DNA of 64,000 bases, taken from Peribacillus deserti. GTDB taxonomy: Bacteria; Bacillota; Bacilli; Bacillales; DSM-1321. Positions within the stretch are counted from its first letter, which is position 1. Each line of letters opens with the position of its first letter. The notes under the pieces are model-generated. The model made no database searches and was not told the origin of the DNA. It saw nothing but the letters and a program-made list of their open reading frames with translations. Shown here piece after piece: positions 47,369 through 61,653 of the stretch. The DNA lies in NCBI RefSeq assembly GCF_002863585.1, contig NZ_PGUY01000047.1, positions 1 through 64,000 of the forward strand, in the 5' to 3' direction. The translations under genes were made by a program, and so were the position numbers.

Positions 47369-47374
47369 TACCAG

Positions 47375-47408
47375 GACTCTTCGCTGAGTTAAGCGAAGGG
47401 TCTTTTTT
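47375..47408 (+). terminator. Terminator of tRNA-Arg
   Basis: GACTCTTCGCT (47375-47385) and AGCGAAGGGTC (47392-47402), then TTTTTT. Confidence 0.88.
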
Positions 47409-47470
47409 GTTTGTTTTATCTTAGCCGCTTTTGACCGGTTTGAAGATGCAGAACGGTGGTTGCTTGATCT

Positions 47471-47590
47471 TTATGCAGGATTTTCTGGATTTATGAACGA
47501 TTTTTATGATATATGCAGGATTTTTTAGATATATGCAGGATTTTTATGATATATGCACGTTAAATGGAATATATGCAGGATTAGTAAATT
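47471..47590. repeat. Phased array B: ATATGCAGGATT every 20 bp
   Basis: ATGCA (once ATGAA) begins at 47473, 47493, 47513, 47533, 47553 and 47573, an exact 20-bp period over six units. The consensus unit starts (T/A)TATGCAGGATTTTT; the fifth unit is diverged (ATGCACGTTAAAT). It cannot code in one frame because 20 is not a multiple of three. It lies in the tRNA-sigL gap. The rest of that gap (47591-47750) shows nothing clear. Confidence 0.8.
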
Positions 47591-47750
47591 CCACACCCTG
47601 CTCTTCATAGGCCTGGCATAATATAAGTGCAGCTTAGCGCTATAGTGGTCAGGTCTTCTCCTTGTCCATGAACATGCCCCTTACAATCCAACGAACCGCA
47701 TTTTGTGTACGTTATTATCAAGGAAATGTATCCTTGACGGCATCTAAAAT

Positions 47751-47764
47751 TGTAAACGGTTACA
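47751..47764. promoter_or_regulatory. cre site upstream of sigL
   Basis: TGTAAACGGTTACA matches the CcpA operator TGWAANCGNTNWCA at every position. TTGACG lies just upstream (47734-47739) and TATAAT downstream (47790-47795). CcpA control of sigL is known in B. subtilis, so this is likely functional. Confidence 0.8.
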
Positions 47765-47821
47765 TTTTCCTTTCTATCTGATCTTTTTTTATAATAGAAT
47801 AGGGATGGGGGGGAGATTGGT

Positions 47822-49153
47822 ATGGAATTGAGGAATGGGCTGTTTCAGCAGCAGAGTTTGAAGCTTTCGATGACGCAGGAGTTAAGCCAGGCGATTGCCT
47901 TGCTGCAGTATACGTCTCAGGAGCTTGCTGCTTATCTGGAGGAGAAGGCAGCGGAAAACCCATTAGTGTCTATAGATTCTTCACCTGATGGTTCTTTTAG
48001 TGATCGGATGAAACGGAAGAGCAGTATGCGGGCACCCCGTGAAAAAGATGCTAAGTATTGGCTGGAGCAGATTGGCAGCCAATCTGTATCGCTAAGTGAT
48101 TATTTGAAATGGCAGTTATCGCTATATAGCTTAGACCATATAGAAAAGAAAGTCATGCATTGCTTGATTTTAAATTTAGATCAGAATGGGTATTTGCGGG
48201 CATCTCTGGATGATGTTGCCGGGCTTGCCGGCTGTGGCATACCAGTAGTGGAGAATTGCCTGCAGGAACTGCAGAGGCTTGAACCGGCTGGAATCGGGGC
48301 CAGGAATTTGCAGGAATGCCTGCTTCTCCAAGCCCAAAGAATGGGGCATGAAATGAAGCATGCCAAACTCATACTGAAGGAACACTTTCTGCTGTTTGCT
48401 GAAAAGAAGTGGAAAGAGCTTGCCAGGAAACTGGGTATTTCTTTAAGGGATATACAGGATGTGCAGGATTATGTTCTTACCTTTAATCCAAGGCCGGGTG
48501 CTTCCTTTCATCAGGAAAAGGCTTCCTATGTGGTTCCTGATGTGAAGGTGGAGTACAGGGATGGGGGCCTTAGGGTGCGATTATTAGAAAACCAGTCCTA
48601 TCAATGGAATTTAAACCAGAGCTATTATGATGCATTAAAGGCCTATAAAGACCAGGGCGTTGATAAGTTCATCCAGGAGAAGTGGCAGGAATTTCAGTGG
48701 ATTTCAAGAAGCCTTCAACAGAGAAAAGAGACCATTTTAAAAGTGACTAAATTAATCGTAGACAAACAGGCACAGTGTTTTATAAAAGGTCTTAGTGAGC
48801 TTAAGCCCATGACCATGAGGGAATTGGCAGAGGAACTCGGAATCCATGAGTCGACTGTAAGCAGAACAGTGAGGGAGAAATATGTACAGGCGCCTTTTGG
48901 CACGGTCGAGCTGCGGGCTTTTTTCACGTCTAATCTGCAATCTGTTTCTGCTGAAGATATTTCGGCGGCGTCGGCAAAAAAGGAATTGCAGCTGCTTATT
49001 GATAACGAAGATAAACTCAAACCATTATCTGATCAAGATATATCTGATATATTGAAAAAGGAAAAGGGGATTATTCTTTCTAGACGCACGGTTGCTAAGT
49101 ATCGTGATCAGTTGAATATTCCTTCCTCTTCTAAAAGAAAACGCTATAGCTAG
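47822..49153 (+). CDS. sigL: RNA polymerase sigma-54 factor
   Basis: A 443-residue sigma-54. Region I is the Gln/Leu-rich N terminus (QQQSLKLSMTQELSQAIALL), the core-binding domain spans about 90-240, and the C-terminal RpoN box SRRTVAKYRDQLNIPSSSK reads the -24 element. The upstream helix-turn-helix is MTMRELAEELGIHESTVSRT. The start ATG follows a G-rich tract with GGGAG. It directs genes for amino-acid and sugar use when an enhancer-binding protein is active. The upstream cre indicates catabolite repression. Confidence 0.96.
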   Translation: MELRNGLFQQQSLKLSMTQELSQAIALLQYTSQELAAYLEEKAAENPLVSIDSSPDGSFSDRMKRKSSMRAPREKDAKYWLEQIGSQSVSLSDYLKWQLSLYSLDHIEKKVMHCLILNLDQNGYLRASLDDVAGLAGCGIPVVENCLQELQRLEPAGIGARNLQECLLLQAQRMGHEMKHAKLILKEHFLLFAEKKWKELARKLGISLRDIQDVQDYVLTFNPRPGASFHQEKASYVVPDVKVEYRDGGLRVRLLENQSYQWNLNQSYYDALKAYKDQGVDKFIQEKWQEFQWISRSLQQRKETILKVTKLIVDKQAQCFIKGLSELKPMTMRELAEELGIHESTVSRTVREKYVQAPFGTVELRAFFTSNLQSVSAEDISAASAKKELQLLIDNEDKLKPLSDQDISDILKKEKGIILSRRTVAKYRDQLNIPSSSKRKRYS

Positions 49154-49163
49154 GGTGGATGGC

Positions 49164-49397
49164 ATGAAAGAAATCATATTTTATACAAGAGCGCAGTGTC
49201 CGCTTTGTGACAAAGCAAAAGAGCTGCTGGAACTCATGAAGGGCGATCTGAATGTTTCTATCAATGAGATTGATATCCATTCAAGCGATCATCTCGTTGA
49301 ACAGTTTGGGTTAATGATCCCGGTAGTAGAATATCAAGGTGTGGTGCTGCAATATGGCCAGATTGATCCGGCAGAGTTAAAGAAACAGCTGGGATAA
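49164..49397 (+). CDS. Glutaredoxin-family thiol protein
   Basis: A 77-residue thioredoxin-fold protein with the redox motif CPLC at residues 12-15 (IIFYTRAQCPLCDKAKELLE) and the cis-Pro in FGLMIPVVEY. Related to YruB/glutaredoxin-like small proteins. GGGTGG lies a few bases before the ATG at 49164; an in-frame GTG at 49155 has no separate ribosome site. It starts 10 bp after sigL and is likely co-transcribed. The partner is unknown. Confidence 0.85.
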   Translation: MKEIIFYTRAQCPLCDKAKELLELMKGDLNVSINEIDIHSSDHLVEQFGLMIPVVEYQGVVLQYGQIDPAELKKQLG

Positions 49398-49502
49398 CAT
49401 GCTTGCAAATAAGCGGAATTTAATAAAAACCAGATAAAGGTCCGGCCTGGATAGAAGAGCGCTGAAAGGGGGGAAATAACCCGTCAAACTGCAGGTTTTA
49501 AG

Positions 49503-49516
49503 CGGAAGCGCTTGCA
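49503..49516. promoter_or_regulatory. Candidate cre site upstream of cggR
   Basis: CGGAAGCGCTTGCA differs from TGNAANCGNWNNCA only at the first base. Its centre is about 64 bp before the expected start of the cggR transcript, a position used for CcpA activation at other genes. AAGCG-GAAG-CGCTT is also self-complementary. Confidence 0.55.
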
Positions 49517-49537
49517 GAAAAAACTTGAACATATTAG

Positions 49538-49566
49538 TTGAACTATGAATATACTCCTGTTAGAAT
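49538..49566 (+). promoter_or_regulatory. Sigma-A promoter of the cggR-gapA operon
   Basis: TTGAAC (49538-49543), 17 bp, TAGAAT (49561-49566). Confidence 0.75.
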
Positions 49567-49602
49567 GAGACTTGAAATAGGGAGTATTTTTTTTGCTGGT
49601 AG

Positions 49603-49640
49603 TGGGACATAATATGTCTATGCGGGACAAAAAACGACCA
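49603..49640. promoter_or_regulatory. CggR operator
   Basis: TGGGAC-N6-TGTC-N4-CGGGAC (49603-49628) matches the direct-repeat B. subtilis CggR operator; the last TGTC element is degenerate (GACC). It lies downstream of the promoter and would block RNA polymerase until fructose-1,6-bisphosphate binds CggR. Confidence 0.85.
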
Positions 49641-49675
49641 ACCTAGTTCGCGGTTAAAGAAGGAGTAATCAATCA

Positions 49676-51759
<2,084 letters not shown>

Positions 51760-51838
51760 TTCCTAGCATTTGCTTAAATATTACATCTCAATATTTTGGC
51801 TTTATTGGTAAAAATATGGCTATAATAACAAAGAGATA

Positions 51839-51877
51839 AGGGGAGCGGGGATACATACCCTTCTTCCCTCTTTTTTT
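51839..51877 (+). terminator. Terminator/attenuator between gapA and pgk
   Basis: AGGGGAGCGGGG (51839-51850) and CCCTTCTTCCCT (51858-51869), one mismatch and two G-T pairs, loop ATACATA, then TTTTTTT. A TATAAT at 51821-51826 with TTGGCT 18 bp upstream could be an internal promoter; its start would fall at the hairpin. Confidence 0.75.
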
Positions 51878-51883
51878 GAGAAT

Positions 51884-51935
51884 AGCAGATCAAGCCTGCC
51901 GCCGGGCGTTAGCCTGCTGATCGGCAAGGCTACAT
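51884..51935 (+). promoter_or_regulatory. Structured pgk leader
   Basis: GATCA (51888-51892) can pair with TGATC (51918-51922), or AGCCT (51911-51915) with AGGCT (51927-51931); the two pairings exclude each other. AGCCTGC also occurs twice as a direct repeat. It ends just before the pgk ribosome site. Function is inferred only. Confidence 0.35.
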
Positions 51936-51955
51936 AAAAGGAGGTCTTTAGGTTC

Positions 51956-55464
<3,509 letters not shown>

Positions 55465-55515
55465 AAACCCGGCCTGTACGGGATAAAAAATGTTAATTCA
55501 AAGGAGAGTTTTTAA

Positions 55516-56811
<1,296 letters not shown>

Positions 56812-56824
56812 TTGAAAATTAATG

Positions 56825-56867
56825 AAAGGCCCTAAACCTGACGAGGTTTAGGGCCTTTTTTTTTATC
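56825..56867 (+). terminator. Terminator of the glycolytic operon
   Basis: AAAGGCCCTAAACC (56825-56838) and GGTTTAGGGCCTTT (56845-56858) with a long T-run. Confidence 0.93.
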
Positions 56868-56968
56868 TCTTAATAACTGATAGCAAAAACAAGAACCCTT
56901 AATACATAGAGAGAATAATATAAAGTATCCTGCCTGTCCTCAGTTCATTTAGTAGAAAGGAGCTTTAT

Positions 56969-57154
56969 ATGAACCGGATTAAATTTGAGCATTTGTTTGC
57001 TTTTATTATTATATGTGTACTCTCAGCCTCTCTTTTTATATTTAAAGATAATAGCGAAATTTCGTATCTGATAGTAGGGGTCTTAGCCAATTCCTTAGGA
57101 GCCATAAGTGCCTTTTATTTCACAAAACATGATCCGCGCAAAAAACAAAAATAG
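56969..57154 (+). CDS. Small two-helix membrane protein
   Basis: A 61-residue protein with two membrane helices (about residues 8-24 and 31-50) and a basic tail DPRKKQK, so the tail is probably cytosolic. AAGGAG six bases before the ATG supports translation. No family recognised. It stands alone between eno and a convergent membrane-protein gene. Confidence 0.65.
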   Translation: MNRIKFEHLFAFIIICVLSASLFIFKDNSEISYLIVGVLANSLGAISAFYFTKHDPRKKQK

Positions 57155-57180
57155 AATGGGGCAATCCTTGGAGATGCCGC

Positions 57181-57729
57181 TTATTTATTACTGATATAAT
57201 CGATAACCAACGCCTTTTGAAATTTTTCTAAAAAGACCCCGATACACGCTGCTGCAATCAATAACGGATAAAACCTATGAATCGTCTCTGCCAGCAGGGA
57301 AGCTGTCCAATACCGGTGAAGCAGGCCAGAGCCCCCTTGATAGACAGCTGCAATGGTAACTACTATAAAAAGAGAAAACCAGATGAACGTCAAGGTACTG
57401 GTGCCAAACCGGAAAGAAGCCGCTATTATGCCGATCCCTAAGGCAATTACTGGAATCCATAGAGGGTGTAAATGCAACTCTTGAATATGAACTGTCTCTA
57501 GCACAATGGGCGAAGTCAGCATGCTCGCTAAATACCATGAACTTATAAAATACGCTAAAAACAAGAGCCATTTTCGGTTATTGTATTTTGTCTTCCATAA
57601 GAGAAAAGCAGAGGCAGCGATTAAAAGGCCGTCCAGCCATATGCTGTGATAGATAAATAAAACGAGGGCGGTAAAGAGGCTGAATAGGATATTAATACTG
57701 TCTAGAACGCGCAAACCCTTCAAATACAT
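57181..57729 (-). CDS. Hypothetical multi-pass membrane protein
   Basis: A 182-residue protein with about six hydrophobic segments (residues 10-30, 33-50, 53-75, 90-110, 113-133, 152-170) and few charged loops. GAGGAGG seven bases before the ATG at 57729 gives the start; an upstream in-frame ATG (57747) would place that site inside the gene. No conserved motif is recognised. Its 3' end is 26 bp from the convergent small gene. Confidence 0.65.
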   Translation of the reverse strand: MYLKGLRVLDSINILFSLFTALVLFIYHSIWLDGLLIAASAFLLWKTKYNNRKWLLFLAYFISSWYLASMLTSPIVLETVHIQELHLHPLWIPVIALGIGIIAASFRFGTSTLTFIWFSLFIVVTIAAVYQGGSGLLHRYWTASLLAETIHRFYPLLIAAACIGVFLEKFQKALVIDYISNK

Positions 57730-57954
57730 GGGAACTCCTCCTCTCATAACTAATCAAATTCTCTCTATATATAAAAATTATCCTATTTATACAGGGGATA
57801 ACCTTGAATGGAGAAATATTTTTTGGCAGATTATTGTTTTCTGCTGTACTCAGTACAGCAATATGCCCGCCCTGGGCCTGTATGAAAGGGTTTCTCTATA
57901 GGAACTCCTGGAGGTGATCTTATTGCCTTTGTGAAGGTCATTTCTCTAACTGAT

Positions 57955-58514
57955 ATGTTCCTCAATCTCCTTATGAGGCCATTTCGCTTTCTGATTTACT
58001 ATGTTTTGTCCTTTATGCGCTTTATCAAGGACCTTTTGCTTTGTAATTTACTATGTTTTGTCCTTCATGCGCCTTATGAAGGACATTTTACTTTGTGATT
58101 TACTTTGTTTTGTCTTTCATACGCCTTATGAAGCCCTTTTTGGTAACTGATTAACGGTGTTTTGTCCCTCATCCGCTTAATGAAGCCCTTTTTGGTATCT
58201 GATTAACGGTGTTTTGTCCTTCATTCGCCATATGAAGCCCTTTTTGGAATCTGTTTTACTATGTTTTGTCCTTCATCCGCCTTATGAAGACCTTTTTGTA
58301 AATTGTTTTACTATGTTTTGTCCTTCATCCGCCTTATGAAGACCTTTTTGTTAACTGTTTTACTATGTTTCGTCCTTCATGTGCCTTATGAAGGACATTT
58401 TACTTTGTGATTTACTTTGTTTTGTCTTTCATACGCCTTATGAAGCCCTTTTTGGTATCTGATTAACGGTGTTTTGTCCTTCATCCGCTTTATGAAGACT
58501 TTTTTGGGAGAACG
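57955..58514. repeat. Phased array C, left part: exact 52-bp period
   Basis: The GTC of TTTTGTCCTTCAT begins at 58008, 58060, 58112, 58164, 58216, 58268, 58320, 58372, 58424 and 58476, ten units with a 52-bp step every time. A diverged unit precedes at about 57957. Each unit holds a dyad, for example TGTCCTTCAT-GCGCCTT-ATGAAGGACA at 58059-58085, then a T-rich part and CTATGTT or CGGTGTT. Units have diverged in sequence but not in length. 52 is not a multiple of three, so it is not coding. Confidence 0.85.
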
Positions 58515-58565
58515 TATTTTATTCTGTGTAAATGGTTATAATTGCCAATGAGGAGATGATCATTT

Positions 58566-59765
58566 ATGCATAAGGATATGACAATTAAGGACTTAGCGAG
58601 AGAATGTAAGACAGTAGATGATATACAGTTTATGTTGAAGGATTTGTTCCGGGAAACTCTTCAACTAGTGTTTGAAGCAGAGATTGAGGACCACCTTGGA
58701 TATGCCAAGAATCATATTTCTGGAAATAACACAGGCAATAGCCGAAACGGTTATATGAAAAAGACTATTAAAACCAAGTTTGGAAACACCACCTTAGATA
58801 TTCCCAGGGATCGAAAAGGCGATTATGAACCCCAGATTATCAAGAAGTATGAAACTTCCATTAATGGTTTGGAAGATCAAATACTGGCCCTCTATTCTAA
58901 AGGAATGTCTACGCGGGATATTGAAGATCATATGCAGGATATTTATGGTATTCATGTATCTCCAACCATGGTAAGTAAGGTAACGGATAAAATTTTACCT
59001 CTTGTGTATGACTGGCAAGCCCGTCCTTTGGACGCTGTCTATCCGATCGTTTATTTAGATGCTATTCATTTTAAGGTGCGCCATGAGAATCGGATTATTA
59101 GCAAGGCTGCTTATACTGTTTTGGGAATAAATACGGATGGTGTAAAGGATATTTTAGGCATTTGGATTGGCGAGAATGAGAGCGCAAGCTTTTGGCTGAG
59201 TGTCTGTTCGGACTTGAAAAGCAGAGGGGTCGAAGACATCCTCATTGCTTGTAAAGACGGGCTTTCCGGCTTTTCTGATGCCATAATTGCTACTTTTCCT
59301 CAAACGCACATTCAATTATGTGTGATCCATCAATTACGAGCGAATATGAAATATGTAGCTACTAAGGATCGTACTGGGGTTATGGGGGATTTGAAGAAAG
59401 TATATAAAGCTGCCACACTGGAACAGGCCGAGTCAAACTTTGCAAAGTTGAAAGAACTATGGGAGAAAAAATATCCTACCGTTATTAAATCATGGGAAGA
59501 AAATTGGCTTGAACTCACAGCTTTCTTCCACTACCCACCGATCATTAGAAAGATGATTTATACAACCAATACAGTCGAGGGTTTTCATAGACAGCTTAGA
59601 AAGGTCACAAAAACCAAGAATACTTATCCAACGGATAATGCCTTGAGAAAAATTGTCTATCTAGCCACTATCGGAGTAACGGATAAATGGACTAAACCTA
59701 TACCAGATTGGCTAGAATGTAAGGCACAGTTTGATATTATTTTTGAGGGTCGCCTTGGGAATTAA
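58566..59765 (+). CDS. IS256-family transposase (mutator type)
   Basis: A 399-residue DDE transposase. The catalytic triad is Asp165 (IVYLDAIHFK), Asp231 (ACKDGLSGF) and Glu338 (TTNTVEGFHRQLRK), with the CVIH motif at 252-255 characteristic of the family. N-terminal DNA-binding helices include YSKGMSTRDIEDHM. Full length, without frameshift. The start is ATG 58566 with GAGGAG 12 bases away. Confidence 0.95.
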   Translation: MHKDMTIKDLARECKTVDDIQFMLKDLFRETLQLVFEAEIEDHLGYAKNHISGNNTGNSRNGYMKKTIKTKFGNTTLDIPRDRKGDYEPQIIKKYETSINGLEDQILALYSKGMSTRDIEDHMQDIYGIHVSPTMVSKVTDKILPLVYDWQARPLDAVYPIVYLDAIHFKVRHENRIISKAAYTVLGINTDGVKDILGIWIGENESASFWLSVCSDLKSRGVEDILIACKDGLSGFSDAIIATFPQTHIQLCVIHQLRANMKYVATKDRTGVMGDLKKVYKAATLEQAESNFAKLKELWEKKYPTVIKSWEENWLELTAFFHYPPIIRKMIYTTNTVEGFHRQLRKVTKTKNTYPTDNALRKIVYLATIGVTDKWTKPIPDWLECKAQFDIIFEGRLGN

Positions 59766-59839
59766 CCACCTTCAATTTAACTAGGTGGCGTGTGTTGGGA
59801 CTACGTCCCAAGAGTTTTACGCTTTGCTTCTCCCAAAAG

Positions 59840-59875
59840 AAGTCAAAAAAAGAGAAGAGAACTCCTCTCTTCTTG
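59840..59875 (+). terminator. Terminator inside the IS element
   Basis: AAGAGAAGAG and CTCTCTTCTT form a hairpin after the transposase gene, preceded by GTTGGGAC-TAC-GTCCCAA. Confidence 0.55.
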
Positions 59876-59998
59876 TTCAGAACCCTGTCAGGTGCTCGGG
59901 GTGCTCTCCAGCATTGCCCTATCCCCCTAGATAGGTAAGAGCCCTAAACATTATGAGCGTTTACAAGATGAATTATTCATTTACACAAAATATTTTAT

Positions 59999-60240
59999 AT
60001 TCCCTATGAAGGACATTTTACTTTGTGATTAACGGTGTTTTGTCCTTCATTGTCTGATGAAGGCAATTTCACTTTCCGATTTACTGTGTTCATCCTTTTA
60101 TTCGCATGATCAAGGCCATTCAGTTCTGTTTTAGTATGTTTTGTCCTTGATTCCCTCAACAAGCCTATTTCTCTTCGCCTATCATACTTTGTTCTCTAAT
60201 CACAATTGTGAAGGACGTTTCTTTATGTCGCCTGATCCGC
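59999..60240. repeat. Phased array C, right part, diverging
   Basis: After the IS the same units continue: GTCC or ATCC cores begin at 60042, 60092, 60143 and about 60191 (spacings 50, 51 and 48), with dyads such as GTCCTTCATTGTCTGATGAA. The array decays toward the right. From 60241 to 60389 nothing is recognised. Confidence 0.7.
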
Positions 60241-60389
60241 ACTTTAAGTGCAACGAATCACAAGAAAGACAAAGTTAGCTGTTTTTTCCTAAGCCATTAA
60301 AAAGCGATGTATAAAATCTGCTAGTCGGATAATAGGCCCTGCCGGCACAAGGTATTACCTATAAATAACCACTTCGAACAACTGCCCCA

Positions 60390-60418
60390 TTGTAGAGATG
60401 GAAACTTTATGGTACATT
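60390..60418 (+). promoter_or_regulatory. Probable secG promoter
   Basis: TTGTAG (60390-60395), 17 bp, TACATT (60413-60418), 35 bp before secG. Confidence 0.55.
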
Positions 60419-60452
60419 TAAAATACTGTAGTCGTATTCAGGAGGTGAACTC

Positions 60453-60686
60453 GTGCACGCATTATTAGTTACTCTATTAGTCATTGATTGTATTGCACTT
60501 ATCATAGTTGTATTGCTTCAGTCAGGAAAAAGCGCGGGGCTTTCAGGTGCCATTTCTGGTGGCGCAGAGCAGCTTTTTGGAAAACAGAAAGCTAGAGGAA
60601 TGGATCTTATCCTTCAGCGTGTAACCATTGTATTGGCTGTTTTGTTTTTTGTGTTGTCTATTCTGGTTTCTTATGTTCAGCTATAA
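60453..60686 (+). CDS. secG: Preprotein translocase subunit SecG
   Basis: A 77-residue SecG with two membrane helices (about 3-20 and 54-75) and the cytosolic loop [22 protein letters not shown]. It assists SecYE/SecA in protein export. GTG start at 60453 behind AGGAGGTG. It has its own terminator at 60701-60726. Confidence 0.95.
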   Translation: MHALLVTLLVIDCIALIIVVLLQSGKSAGLSGAISGGAEQLFGKQKARGMDLILQRVTIVLAVLFFVLSILVSYVQL

Positions 60687-60700
60687 AATATGTACAGATA

Positions 60701-60726
60701 AACCCGGCATAAAAGCCGGGTTTTTT
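60701..60726 (+). terminator. Terminator of secG
   Basis: AACCCGGC (60701-60708) and GCCGGGTT (60715-60722), then TTTT. Confidence 0.88.
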
Positions 60727-60877
60727 GCTATTCATAGGAGCCGAGCCTTTTATGAGCCACTGGTGGAGGATTGCTTTATAATAGAAGGAAATATACAAAT
60801 CAGGGAATAGTTTCATTAAAACTGCTCCCAATTGGAATAATACAATAAGAGAACATCAACGAAGGAGCTTTTCAATC

Positions 60878-61624
60878 ATGAGAATTAAATTACCGCAGCC
60901 ATTTACCTTTGAAGGAGGTAAACGTGCTGTCTTACTTTTACATGGATTTACTGGTAACTCTGCAGATGTAAGGATGCTGGGAAGATATTTAGAGAAGCGG
61001 GGCTATACCTGCCATGCTCCTCATTATAAAGGACATGGAGTGCCGCCTGAAGAATTAGTCCACACAGGTCCTAAGGATTGGTGGAAGGATGTCATGAGAG
61101 CATACGATTTTCTTAAAAGTAAAGGATATGAGGAAATTGCTGCTGTAGGTTTATCGCTGGGCGGCGTATTTTCATTGAAATTAGGTTACACTGTACCTAT
61201 AAAGGGTATCGTACCAATGTGTGCACCCATGTATATAAAAAGTGAGGAAGTCATGTATAAAGGCGTCCTTGAGTACGCCCGTGAATGGAAAATGAGAGAA
61301 GGTAAATCGCCGGAACAAATAGAAGAGGAGATGCAGGAGTTCAGTAAAACACCGATGAACACCTTGAAAGGTCTGCAGGACCTTATAGCAGACGTCCGCG
61401 ATCATGTTGACCACATATATGCCCCGTTATTCGTGGTTCAGGCCCGCAATGACCACATGATTAATACAGACAGTGCTAATATCATCTATAATTCAGCAGA
61501 GTCCGTTAATAAAGACATCAAATGGTATGAAGAATCAGGCCATGTCATAACTCTTGATAAAGAAAAAGAACAGCTTCATGAAGATGTGTATAAGTTTTTA
61601 GAAAGCCTAGATTGGCAAGACTAA
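60878..61624 (+). CDS. est: Carboxylesterase (YvaK/Est30 type)
   Basis: A 248-residue alpha/beta hydrolase close to the thermostable Geobacillus Est30 and B. subtilis YvaK. The triad is Ser93 ([10 protein letters not shown]), Asp192 ([13 protein letters not shown]) and His222 (ESGHVITLD), one residue earlier than in Est30. [10 protein letters not shown] is the oxyanion loop. AAGGAG precedes the ATG. It hydrolyses short-chain esters; the natural substrate is unknown. Gene order secG-est-rnr is as in B. subtilis. Confidence 0.94.
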   Translation: MRIKLPQPFTFEGGKRAVLLLHGFTGNSADVRMLGRYLEKRGYTCHAPHYKGHGVPPEELVHTGPKDWWKDVMRAYDFLKSKGYEEIAAVGLSLGGVFSLKLGYTVPIKGIVPMCAPMYIKSEEVMYKGVLEYAREWKMREGKSPEQIEEEMQEFSKTPMNTLKGLQDLIADVRDHVDHIYAPLFVVQARNDHMINTDSANIIYNSAESVNKDIKWYEESGHVITLDKEKEQLHEDVYKFLESLDWQD

Positions 61625-61653
61625 TGTTACCCCGCATAAGGAGGGATTTTTAG

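Larger units (their letters stand above)
58515..59998. mobile_element. IS256-family insertion sequence with 8-bp target duplication
   Basis: TATTTTAT at 58515-58522 and 59991-59998 flank the element (58523-59990, 1468 bp). Its ends are inverted: TCTGTGTAAATG at the left and, read inward from the right, TTTTGTGTAAATG. An 8-bp duplication fits the IS256 family. One intact transposase gene is carried. The near-perfect duplication and intact gene suggest a recent insertion, here into array C. Confidence 0.88.
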
